DNA of 64,000 bases from Oscillospiraceae bacterium (GTDB lineage Bacteria; Bacillota; Clostridia; Lachnospirales; Lachnospiraceae), in contig JAETOO010000006.1 in assembly GCA_021771715.1 (NCBI GenBank), forward strand, positions 62,001 to 126,000, given 5' to 3'. A model generated the notes under the pieces. That model was not told where the DNA came from. It made no database searches and saw nothing but the letters and a program-made list of their open reading frames with translations. Of the stretch, positions 35,053 through 43,546 are shown one piece after another; position 1 is the first letter of the stretch, and each line of letters starts with the position of its first letter. A program made the translations under genes and the position numbers.

Positions 35053-35184
35053 GTTACAGTTCAGCCAAGGCTGAACCGTAACGCATCCAGCAATAAAATC
35101 GCTTCGCGATGGGCTGGATGCCTGTCTCCTTCACGTGTTCTCACGGTCTGCACAGTAAATGTGCAGACCTGCCTAAGCTGTAAC
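35053..35184. repeat. Complex inverted-repeat element, copy A of a family
   Basis: Three successive hairpins: GTTACAGTTCAGCC/GGCTGAACCGTAAC (35053-35082), GCATCCAGC/GCTGGATGC (35083-35121), then ACGTGTTCTCAC flanking GGTCTGCACA/TGTGCAGACC (35145-35169), ending CTAAGCTGTAAC. The last hairpin and its flanks match copy B at 62932-62984, although the stem bases differ. It overlaps the end of the esterase gene. Confidence 0.85.
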
Positions 35185-36012
35185 GAATACTTCATCCAGA
35201 AAACCACATATGATCTCCCGTATGTTCGGCTGATAAAACGCGTCTGTGCCGTGGTCCTCGCCCTCCAGCACATAGAAATCCGCGCGGACCCCCTGTCTCG
35301 TCAGGGCCTCGTAGAGCGCCTCGCTCTCTGCGATCGGGACGAGCTGATCGCTGTCTCCGTGAAAGATCAGAAACGGCGGCGCATCCGGGCCGACCCGATG
35401 AACCGGCGAGGCCTGCGCCAGCGCATCCGGATCGCTGCTGTCCGCAAACTCCGCGATCTGGCGATCACAGACGGGATCATTCCCGGTCATACTGAGATCT
35501 GCCACCCCGTAGTAATCCACCACCGCCTGCACGGCGGATGATTCTTCAAGCCAGTCCCCCGTATCGTAGACCGGATCGTTTACGCCCGCCATCGCCGCGA
35601 GATAGCCGCCCGCCGACTCTCCCATCACAGCGATATGCTCCTTGTCGATGCAGAATTCCTCGCTGTGCGCTCTCAAAAAACGGATCGCCTGCTTCACATC
35701 ACAGACTGCGGCCGGGTATGGCGCCTGCGCGGTCACGCGGTAATCGACGGCGGCCACCGCATATCCCTTCTTCACGTACGGCATCAGCGTCGGCAGCCAG
35801 ATACTCCGGTCCTGCTGCCACATCGCACCCCCGCAGATCCAGACGATCAGCGGCAGCCGCTCCTGCAGCTCCTCCCGGTGCTTCGGCACGATCAGATCCA
35901 GGCACAGCGGCCTCACCGTCCCCCCGAACCAGTACGGCGCATACCCGTACGGAATGCCATTGATCAGGGAATATACCTCCTCCTCTGACTTCGACGGAAT
36001 ACAATATTTCAT
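35173..36012 (-). CDS. Alpha/beta hydrolase (BD-FAE/HSL-like esterase), copy 1
   Basis: A 279-residue cytoplasmic esterase with an oxyanion strand VWICGGAMW, nucleophile elbow GESAGG, acid in HGDSDQLVP and histidine in EGEDHGTD. Relatives deacetylate or de-esterify sugars or xylan side groups. The start at 36012 follows GGGAAG. Its stop codon lies within the repeat element. A distant relative is encoded at 46510-47379. The next gene downstream is darA, but no functional link is evident. Confidence 0.85.
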   Translation of the reverse strand: MKYCIPSKSEEEVYSLINGIPYGYAPYWFGGTVRPLCLDLIVPKHREELQERLPLIVWICGGAMWQQDRSIWLPTLMPYVKKGYAVAAVDYRVTAQAPYPAAVCDVKQAIRFLRAHSEEFCIDKEHIAVMGESAGGYLAAMAGVNDPVYDTGDWLEESSAVQAVVDYYGVADLSMTGNDPVCDRQIAEFADSSDPDALAQASPVHRVGPDAPPFLIFHGDSDQLVPIAESEALYEALTRQGVRADFYVLEGEDHGTDAFYQPNIREIICGFLDEVFVTA

Positions 36013-36394
36013 AGCTTCCCAGCCCCTTCTGTGTGCACCCTGCAAGGCGCATTCTTTTCCTTTAACAATAACACTTTTTGAGCGAAATTTCTATCTTTTT
36101 TTGCCCAATCCCCGTTATCTGACCTGAATTTTCAGCTACAATTCGCCTGGCAATCTTCCCGTCCAGGTCAGCTGAACTGTATCGCCAGTAACACGCGCAG
36201 ACGGCAGCCATCGAAAATTCCTATTGACAATAATTTCTTATTTCCTTATTATAGTTAGTACTGCATACCCTCAAGTCCAACAGCTCCCAAAAGCTTCATT
36301 GGGCTTTTTGTATTGCCGCTGCATCTGAGGGGGTATGCGCCCACACGTTTCTTTTTTTACAGATAGTTTACCATATAAGGAGGGATCTTTGGAA
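36013..36394 (+). promoter_or_regulatory. Promoter and structured leader of the MATE gene
   Basis: TTGACA (36224-36229) and TATTAT (36247-36252) are 17 bases apart. The transcript would begin near 36259 with GCATACCC (36263-36270), which pairs with GGGTATGC (36331-36338). Inside lies a terminator-like hairpin, AGCTCCCAA/TTGGGCT followed by TTTTTG (36283-36310). This is a riboswitch-like or attenuator-like layout that I cannot match to a named class. Bases 36013-36220 hold nothing I can identify. Confidence 0.7.
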
Positions 36395-37789
36395 ATGAAA
36401 AATGAAACAAAAGAGAAAGTAACCGGAACTTCCGGCGAGCCCAGGCAGGAAAACAAGATGGGCGTCATGCCGGTTCCGAAGCTGCTCGTGACGATGTCGC
36501 TGCCGATGATTCTCTCGATGCTCGTGCAGGCGCTCTACAACATCGTCGACAGCATCTACGTCTCGCAGATCGACGAGAACGCGCTGACCGCCGTCTCGCT
36601 CGCATTCCCGATTCAGAGCCTGATGATCGCGGTGGCCACCGGTACGGGTGTCGGTATCAATGCGCTGCTCTCGCGCAGCCTCGGGGAAAAGAATTTTGAG
36701 CAGGCGGACAAGACTGCAAATAACAGCCTCATCCTCGCCGTCCTGAGCTACCTGGTGTTCTGCGTCTTCGGCCTGCTCGGCTCGCGGCTCTTCTTCGCGT
36801 CGCAGACCAACGACCCGCAGATCCTGGAATACGGCGTGCAGTACCTGACGATCATCTGCGGACTGTCGATCGGCATCTTTCTGCAGGTCACGCTCGAGCG
36901 TCTGCTGCAGTCGACCGGCCGCACCATCTACAACATGCTCACCCAGGGCACCGGGGCGATCCTGAACATCATCTTCGACCCGATCCTGATCTTCGGCTAC
37001 TTCGGTTTCCCGAAAATGGGCGTGGCGGGAGCCGCGGCGGCGACCGTCTTCGGACAGATCGTCGCGACCTGTCTGGGCATCTACTTCAACCTCCGGAAGA
37101 ACCCTGAGATTCACCTCTCCTTCCGGCAGATGCGCCTCGACGGCAGGACGGTGAAGGCGATCTACATCGTCGGCGTGCCCTCGATCCTGATGCAGTCGAT
37201 CGGCTCTGTCATGACCTTCGGCATGAACAAGATCCTGCTGATGTTCTCCTCGACAGCCGCGGCGGTGTTCGGCGTGTACTTCAAGCTGCAGAGCTTTTTC
37301 TTCATGCCGATCTTCGGCCTGAACAACGGAGTTGTCCCGATCATCGCGTTTAATTACGGTGCACAGAAAAAAGAGCGCATCCTGCACACGATCCGGCTCG
37401 CATGCCTGGCCGCGTTCGCCATGATGATGCTCGGGCTCGCCGTCTTCCAGCTGATCCCGGACAAGCTGCTCCTGCTGTTCAACGCGTCCGACGATATGAT
37501 CGCGATCGGCTCGACGGCGCTGCGCACAATCAGCTGGAGCTACCTCTTCGCTGCATTCTGCATCGTGTTCGGCTCGGTCTTCCAGGCGCTCGGCAACGCC
37601 GTCTACAGCCTGATCGTCTCCATCGCGAGACAGCTCGTCGTCCTCCTGCCGTCCGCGTGGATTCTCGCGAAGGCGTTCGGCCTCGACGCCGTGTGGTGGT
37701 CCTTCCCGATCGCAGAGATCATGTCGATCCTGATCTCGGTGATTCTGTTCCGGAAGATTTATATGGAAAAGATTAAGCCTCTGCCGTAA
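36395..37789 (+). CDS. MATE-family multidrug efflux protein
   Basis: A 465-residue MATE transporter with twelve membrane segments in two homologous halves, starting MPVPKLLVTMSLPMILSMLVQALYNIVDSIYVS; GVPSILMQS opens the second half. It exports cationic drugs or metabolites in exchange for Na+ or H+. The start may be ATG at 36395 or the in-frame TTG at 36389, which is better spaced from AAGGAGGG. The structured leader upstream suggests ligand- or translation-controlled expression. Confidence 0.92.
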   Translation: MKNETKEKVTGTSGEPRQENKMGVMPVPKLLVTMSLPMILSMLVQALYNIVDSIYVSQIDENALTAVSLAFPIQSLMIAVATGTGVGINALLSRSLGEKNFEQADKTANNSLILAVLSYLVFCVFGLLGSRLFFASQTNDPQILEYGVQYLTIICGLSIGIFLQVTLERLLQSTGRTIYNMLTQGTGAILNIIFDPILIFGYFGFPKMGVAGAAAATVFGQIVATCLGIYFNLRKNPEIHLSFRQMRLDGRTVKAIYIVGVPSILMQSIGSVMTFGMNKILLMFSSTAAAVFGVYFKLQSFFFMPIFGLNNGVVPIIAFNYGAQKKERILHTIRLACLAAFAMMMLGLAVFQLIPDKLLLLFNASDDMIAIGSTALRTISWSYLFAAFCIVFGSVFQALGNAVYSLIVSIARQLVVLLPSAWILAKAFGLDAVWWSFPIAEIMSILISVILFRKIYMEKIKPLP

Positions 37790-37815
37790 AGGACAGATAC
37801 ACAGAAAATGCAAAG

Positions 37816-37866
37816 CAGCCCACCGGATCTCTCCTCGCCTGAGAATCCGGTGGGCTGTTCGTTTTT
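37816..37866 (+). terminator. Terminator of the MATE gene
   Basis: CAGCCCACCGGAT (37816-37828) pairs perfectly with ATCCGGTGGGCTG (37845-37857), followed by TTCGTTTTT. Confidence 0.9.
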
Positions 37867-37879
37867 CTGTCAGCTCCAT

Positions 37880-39463
37880 CTATTTTGTCTGCTTCTCAAT
37901 TTTGCACGTATGTTTTTTGGTACCCTCGTCATAGCTGATCCCGACCAGATAAATATCCCCGCCGTAATCCTTGAACGCGTGCGGATAGTCTCTCTTTTTG
38001 ATCTGCTCGATTGCACTCTCGCTGCTCTTATTCCACTTCAGCTCAAACACGATCACCGGCCTCGCCGATCCCCGTTTTGGCATGAACACCATATCCGCAT
38101 AGCCTGTTCCTGACGGGAACTCATCCACCTCGATAAATTCGTCCAGATACGTGATATAGGCAAAGCGAATCGTACTGCGAAGCGAGTCCTCCTTATTATA
38201 GGAAAGCGGCGATGAAACCACCTTGTGTGCCTCCTCTATGGCCCTTTCCACCGCTCTTTCATCCATATTCAAAGTCTGTTCCAATAAACGGTCTGAATTT
38301 TGGATCAACCTCGCCAGCTCCGCGTGTCAGCCCTTCGTCACCGCCAGCACAAATTCTTCCCGCACTTCCTCGTTCGGGATAAAGACCGCCTTCTCTTTTG
38401 CGTCATAGACAAGGTAGCCCAGATGAACCATCAAGGTCAGCACGTCATCCTTGCTCTTCATACTGGTCATATCATTTTGGAAGGAACCTGCCATGATTCG
38501 AACCCGCTCACCGCCCAGCATGCAGATAATTGCTTCCTTCAGCCCGTCCATATCCATGTCAATATAGATCTTCAGCGCCTCGTACGTCTCTGTCCGTGTC
38601 CAATAGCTCCCGAACTCCTCACTTCGGATCGCCTCCATCACCGAATTCGGGCTGTAGACCGAGTTCGTCCTGCTGAAGGAATACCCGTCATACCAGCGCT
38701 TCATCTCCTCAAAATCCATAGCATACTCTTGGCAGAGCGCTTTTACCTCCGCCTCCGTGAATCCGACATACTTTGCCAGCTTTCCCGGCGTGAGCATCGT
38801 GTACTCCCGAAAATCGGACACCGCAGACTGGGTCCCGTATTTTTTGATCGGCAAAATTCCTGTCATATACGCAGCTTCGATCATCTTGTCTGTCTTGCCG
38901 CTGTTCTTAAACAGGCCACGCAAAAGGCCGATATACTCCTCCTGCAGACCGACGTCCTCCTTCGCCTCGCGGAACAGAGCATCCCACTCATCAATGATGA
39001 AAATGAATTTGTTCCCGGTCGCCTCCGTGATGCTGCAAAGCAGATTCGGCAGACTGTTCTGCTCCTCCACGGTCGGATAGACCTCGCGCAGCTCCTGCAT
39101 CACCCGGCACTCGATTGTCCTGACGATTTCTCTCGTACTTCCCTTCACCAGTGCATCAGAGGTAAATTCCGTGATATCCAGATAAATGACATCATATTGA
39201 TTCAGGTGTTTTTCAAAGGAGGGATCGCGTGCGATCGCCAGACCGTCAAACAGCGCGCGCGAATCGCAGCTCTTGTCATAATACGCGCACAGCATTTTCG
39301 CGGCGAGAGATTTTCCGAAACGGCGCGGTCTGCTCACACAGGTCAGCTTATCCATCGTTCCAAGCGTATCATTGATGTAAGAAATCATCTCCGTCTTATC
39401 GACATAGATACCCTTGACCGCCGTTGCAAACCCGGCATTTCCCACATTCAGATAATTTCCCAT
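37880..39463 (-). pseudogene. AAA-ATPase-like/PD-(D/E)XK protein split by one in-frame TGA
   Basis: The two halves form one family (AAA-ATPase_like plus PDDEXK_9). The N-terminal part (38327-39463, 378 residues) has VDKTEMISYIND, the P-loop-like RPRRFGKSL, IIDEWDALFRE and YDGYSF. The C-terminal part (from about 38326 to 37880) has GYADMVFMPKRG and VIVFELKW, the nuclease core. A TGA at 38327-38329 interrupts the frame between TKG and HAELARLIQNSDRLLE. Relatives have a sense codon there, often Trp, so TGG to TGA is likely. The frame is otherwise clean, so the loss looks recent. The start follows GGGAGGAGG. Confidence 0.8.
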
Positions 39464-39583
39464 GTTCTGACCTCCTCCCTGGCGGTTCCAAAGCAGCCCT
39501 GCAGTAAATATCCACGTGGTATTACTGCCATTATACCCTATTATCCCGAAACATCAAGGGAGAACGATCGACTCCCAAGCAAA

Positions 39584-39620
39584 TGAAGGTGCTGCAAAAC
39601 TGTCGGCAGCACCCTCATTT
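39584..39620 (-). terminator. Possible terminator after the DUF4250 gene
   Basis: GGTGCTGC and GCAGCACC pair around a 10-base loop just after the stop codon; the T tract on the minus strand is weak (TTCATTTG). Confidence 0.5.
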
Positions 39621-39797
39621 TTACACAAATGCATTCAGCGAAGCATCGTATGCGTAATCCACGCTTCCGAGCTTCTCCTCCAGCTGCGCCCGGTCGAGCC
39701 CCAGCGACGCGCAGAGCTCGTCCAGGGAAGCATAGTGATCCCGCAGCTGAGTATTGACATAGCTCAGCAGCATGATCGGATCCTGTGGCAGATTCAT
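39621..39797 (-). CDS. DUF4250 small protein
   Basis: A 58-residue protein MNLPQDPIMLLSYVNTQLRD..., a small family of unknown function common in Lachnospiraceae. The start at 39797 is set by GAGAGGAG; the longer frame to 39929 has no homology and overlaps the transporter gene region. It lies 116 bases after the ABC ATPase gene and may be its last operon member or independent. Confidence 0.85.
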   Translation of the reverse strand: MNLPQDPIMLLSYVNTQLRDHYASLDELCASLGLDRAQLEEKLGSVDYAYDASLNAFV

Positions 39798-39913
39798 GAC
39801 TCCTCTCACTCCTTTCTGGGTATTGGTAACTTTACATACGCACTCCTGTTCCGATACACTTCCTCCCAAACGCCCGTCTTTGCACTCCCGGGCTTCTGTC
39901 CGGACACTCATCT

Positions 39914-41002
39914 TCACACTTCCAGGCACCCTGCCTCAATCGCCAGCCGCCTGTTCCTTTCGTTTCCCGGGCCGAACTCTTTTACGCAGCAGATCACCTC
40001 GCCGCACGTCCGCATCACCGCAAGCGCGCGCCGGTACGTCTCCTCCGTGACCGCGCAGAACGCCTTCTCCGTGATCACCTCGGCGGCCAGCGCCCGCGCC
40101 ACCTGGCAGTCGACGTCATTCTCGTGCAGCACACCCGCCGCAAACGGAATTCCCTTTCTCTGCAGCCGGCGGTACACCGGAATGCCGCTCCCGTTTCCGC
40201 CGATCACAAAGACCTGCGGCGCGCCCTTCGCAGGCTCCAGCTCCAGACAGCCAAAGGCCGCGTTATAGCTGCCCTTCGTCACGCCGTACAGCTCCTTGAT
40301 ATAATCCGAGGTGAAAATCTCCTCCGGGGAGCCGTACCGCGCAATCGTGCTCCCGTGCACGCATACCACCTGGTCGGAAATCTTCTGCGCCAGATCCAGC
40401 TCATGCAATGACATCACCACCGCCACATGCCTCTGTTCCACCATCGCCTTCAGAATCGTCAGCAGCTCCAGCTTGTGGCGGATATCGAGGAAGGAGGTCG
40501 GCTCGTCCAGCACGATGATCTCCGGCTCCTGGCATATGGCCCGCGCCAGCAGCACTCTCTGCCGCTGCCCGTCGCTGATCTCGGAAAAATCACAGTCCGC
40601 CAGCTCCTGCGCGTGCACCAGCTCCATTGCCTCGCGCACCTTCTCCCGGTCCGCCGCGCTCAGGATCCCCAACCGCCCGGTATACGGGTAGCGGCCTGTC
40701 CCGACCACGTCCTCGCACGTCATCAGCTCCGGGCGCAGCCGCTCGGTCAGCACGACCGCCAGCTTTCTCGCGATCGCCTTCTCCGTCATCCGGCTCATGG
40801 ATTCCCTATCAATATAGACCGTCCCCGCAACCAGGTCAAGCTGCCGCGTGATACTTTTTAAAATCGTCGACTTTCCCGCCCCATTCGGCCCGATCAGCGT
40901 CAGGATCTCTCCCCGCCGCACCCGAAGCTCAATATCCCTGATCAATGGCGTGCCGTGATAGCCCACGGCCATTTTTTCCGTATAAATATAGTAATCGTTC
41001 AT
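39914..41002 (-). CDS. Iron/cobalt/tetrapyrrole ABC transporter ATPase with C-terminal extension
   Basis: A 362-residue FepC/BtuD-type ATPase: Walker A GPNGAGKST, signature ISDGQRQR (D in place of the usual second G), Walker B IIVLDEPTSFLD and the switch HELD. About 110 residues follow the usual end (QVFVIGGNGSGIPVYRRLQRKG to the C-terminus), forming a Rossmann-like module with a glycine-rich loop. ATG at 41002 is the likely start; a GTG at 41029 is possible. It energises the permease encoded 86 bases upstream. Confidence 0.88.
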   Translation of the reverse strand: MNDYYIYTEKMAVGYHGTPLIRDIELRVRRGEILTLIGPNGAGKSTILKSITRQLDLVAGTVYIDRESMSRMTEKAIARKLAVVLTERLRPELMTCEDVVGTGRYPYTGRLGILSAADREKVREAMELVHAQELADCDFSEISDGQRQRVLLARAICQEPEIIVLDEPTSFLDIRHKLELLTILKAMVEQRHVAVVMSLHELDLAQKISDQVVCVHGSTIARYGSPEEIFTSDYIKELYGVTKGSYNAAFGCLELEPAKGAPQVFVIGGNGSGIPVYRRLQRKGIPFAAGVLHENDVDCQVARALAAEVITEKAFCAVTEETYRRALAVMRTCGEVICCVKEFGPGNERNRRLAIEAGCLEV

Positions 41003-41087
41003 CTGTCCGCCTTCCCGCTGATCTGCCACTGCGCTCCCGCATGTTCCATACAGGACGGCCTCTGTGCCCTGCTTACATTTACTCCCT

Positions 41088-42107
41088 CTACAACGCCCGG
41101 CTCTGCCTGCGCACCATCATATAAATCACGACCGGGGCGCCGAAGACCGCCGTGACAGAACTGATCGAGAGCTCTGTCGGCGCAAAGACGGTCCGCGCAA
41201 TCAGGTCGCAGAACAGGCAGAAGACTGCCCCGCCCAGGAAACAGCCCGGGATCAGAAGAATCGGCTTCGCGGTTTTCAGCATCGTCTTGATCAGATGCGG
41301 CACCGCGATGCCCACAAACGAAATCGGTCCCGCAAAGGCCGTGACGCAGGCCGAAAGGATACTCGAGAGCAGAATCAGCGCGATACGGAACCGCCGGATG
41401 TTCACTCCCATATTTCTCGCATAGCTCTCCCCGAGCTGATAGGCGCCAATCGGCTTCGACATCAGAAACGTCAGCGCCAGAGTCACCGCAATCACTGCCG
41501 CCATCACCCGCACATCCGGCCACGAGGTGCCGGAAAAGCTGCCAAGGGACCAGTTGTGCAGGTTCACAATGTTCGAGTCATCCGCAAAGGTCACTACAAA
41601 GTCCGTCACGGCGGAACAGATATAGCCGATCATCACGCCGCAGATCACAAGAATTGACATCTTCTTGACCCGCTTTGAGACCAACAGGATGAAGCCCATC
41701 GAGATCATTGCCCCCACAAAAGCGGCGGCAATCAGCGTCCCGGACCCGGCTGTCAGCCCCTTCCCGAGCAGGAAAATCATCACCAGCGCGACGATAAATT
41801 TCGCGCCCGACGAGATTCCGAGCACAAACGGCCCGGCGATCGGATTCCCGAAGAAGGTCTGCAGCAAAAAGCCGGAGACGGACAGAGCCCCGCCCAGGAT
41901 CAGCGCCGCCAGAATCCGCGGCAGCCGGATCTCCCAGACAATGTTGCACGAAGTCGTATCTCCCTCACGGCTGACAAGAATCCTGAAAATCTCGCCCACA
42001 GTCAGCTCTACACTGCCGGAATTGATATTCGCAAACACCAGCAGCAGCAACAGCACGGCCAGCGCCGCAAATGAGACCGCATAGCGAATCTGTGTCTTTT
42101 TCCTCAT
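41088..42107 (-). CDS. FecCD/BtuC-type ABC permease
   Basis: A 339-residue FecCD permease with about ten membrane segments (IRLPRILAALILGGALSVSG, GISSGAKFIVALV, FVGIAVPHLIKTM). It carries iron-siderophore, cobalamin or heme substrates in related systems. The start follows GGGAGG. It is part of the riboswitch-controlled operon that begins with the chelatase gene, so a corrinoid, cobalt or tetrapyrrole is likelier than a siderophore. Confidence 0.92.
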   Translation of the reverse strand: MRKKTQIRYAVSFAALAVLLLLLVFANINSGSVELTVGEIFRILVSREGDTTSCNIVWEIRLPRILAALILGGALSVSGFLLQTFFGNPIAGPFVLGISSGAKFIVALVMIFLLGKGLTAGSGTLIAAAFVGAMISMGFILLVSKRVKKMSILVICGVMIGYICSAVTDFVVTFADDSNIVNLHNWSLGSFSGTSWPDVRVMAAVIAVTLALTFLMSKPIGAYQLGESYARNMGVNIRRFRIALILLSSILSACVTAFAGPISFVGIAVPHLIKTMLKTAKPILLIPGCFLGGAVFCLFCDLIARTVFAPTELSISSVTAVFGAPVVIYMMVRRQSRAL

Positions 42108-42183
42108 CCGTACTACCTCCCGCCATCCCGCACGCGCATGCCCGTAATCTGCCTGACCTGTGCTCTTTCTTTTCCAGCCCCGC

Positions 42184-43332
42184 TTAGCTCAGTCGGTTCA
42201 TATAAGTAAGCTCTGTCAGTTCCGGGTCGTCGGTCGTCAGCATCCTGTGAATATCCGCGATCATGTTGGCGATCCCTGTCGTCTCCTGGAACAGGTTCTT
42301 CTGCGTGCACCAGACATTGCCGTCCCGGACAGCCTTGAAATCCTTCAGCACGCTGCTCTTCTCAAGCAGCTCATCCAGCGAGTGCAGCTCTCCCTCGATC
42401 GCGCTGTTGTAGATCAGGTAATCCGCCTCACACGCGCCCGCATAGAAATCCTCCATCTGCATGTTCATCGTCGACAGCGCATTGTCGTCGCCCAGATCCT
42501 CAAAGATATACCGGCCGCCGGACAGCTCGATCATCTTTGCGACATAGTCCCCCGATTTGCGCACCGTCACGTAGCCGTTTGAGCTGATCGAGAAAAAGGC
42601 CACCGTCTTTTCCGTATTCTCCTGCCCGAGCACGTCCGCGAGCAGCTCCTTCTGTCCGTCAAAATACGCTTCCGCCTCTTCCTCCCGTCCCAGAAGCGCC
42701 GCATACAGCTTCAGCCACTCGGTCCTGCCAAGCGGATGGCTCTCATAGCTCGACCGCTCCACCAGCACCGGAATGCCAAAGCTCTCCAGCTTCTCTTTTA
42801 CCTCCGGCGAGTGGTAGATCATGGTGGACTCGACCGCGAGATCGCAGCCCTGCGCGACAATCCGCTCATAGTCCGGCGCATTGTATTTTCCGGCGTACTG
42901 CATCCTGCCTTCCTCCAGCGCTTCCCTCGCCTCCTCGATATACCAGCCGTCCGCATCCGTGCCCGAGAGCGTGACGCTGTCGATCCCGCCGATCGCCCGG
43001 AAAAGATCCATCGCCGAGGTTGCCACCAGGTAAATATGATCCAGCGGCTGCGAGAGAACCGTGATCTCCGGATCCAGCCCCTCCGGCGCCTCCATACCCT
43101 CCGGCACCGTCAGAAAGCGCTGCCCGTCCTCAATCGAGATCAGCGCGTAGCCGTCCTCATAGTAATCCACCGCAAACTGCGTCGCATACTCCAGCTCCAT
43201 GCTGTGATCGTACGTCAGCCCCGCGAGTTCCTCAGCCCTGGCTCCGATGCCGACACATAAAAACGCCGCCAGCAACCCGAACACGGCCGCCACCCCCGCC
43301 GATCTTATCTCCGATAGTGCCCTCTTTCTCAT
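42184..43332 (-). CDS. Substrate-binding protein of the BtuF/FecB type
   Basis: A 382-residue Peripla_BP_2 protein. The signal peptide is MRKRALSEIRSAGVAAVF...GARA|EE; the one cysteine in it (FLCVG) is not in a lipobox. The mature part has the two-lobe pattern (QPLDHIYLVATSAMDLFRAIGG, RIVAQGCDLAVESTMIY, PVLVERSSYESHPLGRTEW). It delivers substrate to the FecCD permease. The start at 43332 follows GGGAGG; a longer frame to 43407 lacks a site. Confidence 0.88.
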   Translation of the reverse strand: MRKRALSEIRSAGVAAVFGLLAAFLCVGIGARAEELAGLTYDHSMELEYATQFAVDYYEDGYALISIEDGQRFLTVPEGMEAPEGLDPEITVLSQPLDHIYLVATSAMDLFRAIGGIDSVTLSGTDADGWYIEEAREALEEGRMQYAGKYNAPDYERIVAQGCDLAVESTMIYHSPEVKEKLESFGIPVLVERSSYESHPLGRTEWLKLYAALLGREEEAEAYFDGQKELLADVLGQENTEKTVAFFSISSNGYVTVRKSGDYVAKMIELSGGRYIFEDLGDDNALSTMNMQMEDFYAGACEADYLIYNSAIEGELHSLDELLEKSSVLKDFKAVRDGNVWCTQKNLFQETTGIANMIADIHRMLTTDDPELTELTYMNRLS

Positions 43333-43432
43333 ACTCAAACGCCTCCCTGCTGCCACGAACTGTCTCTGTTCCGCCCTGAGCTTTCCGGCAAAACACAGGC
43401 ACTGCACACGTCTGCTCTTACTTCCCGCTTTC

Positions 43433-43528
43433 GTCTGCTTGCATTGCCGGTTCTGCTTCCTGCTATTATTTTCCGCTGCCGTCTGCTTGCATTGCCGGTT
43501 TTATTTCCTGCATCTACTTGCCCCGTCC
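43433..43528 (-). repeat. 48-bp tandem duplication upstream of the binding-protein gene
   Basis: GTCTGCTTGCATTGCCGGTT (plus-strand reading) begins at 43433 and again at 43481, so the period is 48 bases. It lies in the 214-base gap between the two secreted-protein genes. Confidence 0.8.
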
Positions 43529-43546
43529 GATAAAAATGCGCCTTTC

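Noticed and set aside
36368-37879. A 503-codon minus-strand frame opposite the MATE gene
   Set aside because: Its composition (Asp, Arg, His, Glu runs) mirrors membrane codons read backwards, and the MATE gene has a promoter, ribosome site and terminator.
38327-38329. In-frame TGA as a selenocysteine codon
   Set aside because: Relatives are not selenoproteins, no SECIS-like hairpin follows, and the position suits Trp. A plain nonsense mutation is simpler.
39798-39929. Longer N-terminus for the DUF4250 protein
   Set aside because: The extra 44 residues have no family match, the internal start has GAGAGGAG, and the family is about 60 residues long.
42184-43332. Lipobox at FLCVG in the BtuF/FecB-type signal peptide
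   Set aside because: The residue before the cysteine is Leu and the -3 position is Ala, which does not fit the lipobox. A type I site (ARA) follows.
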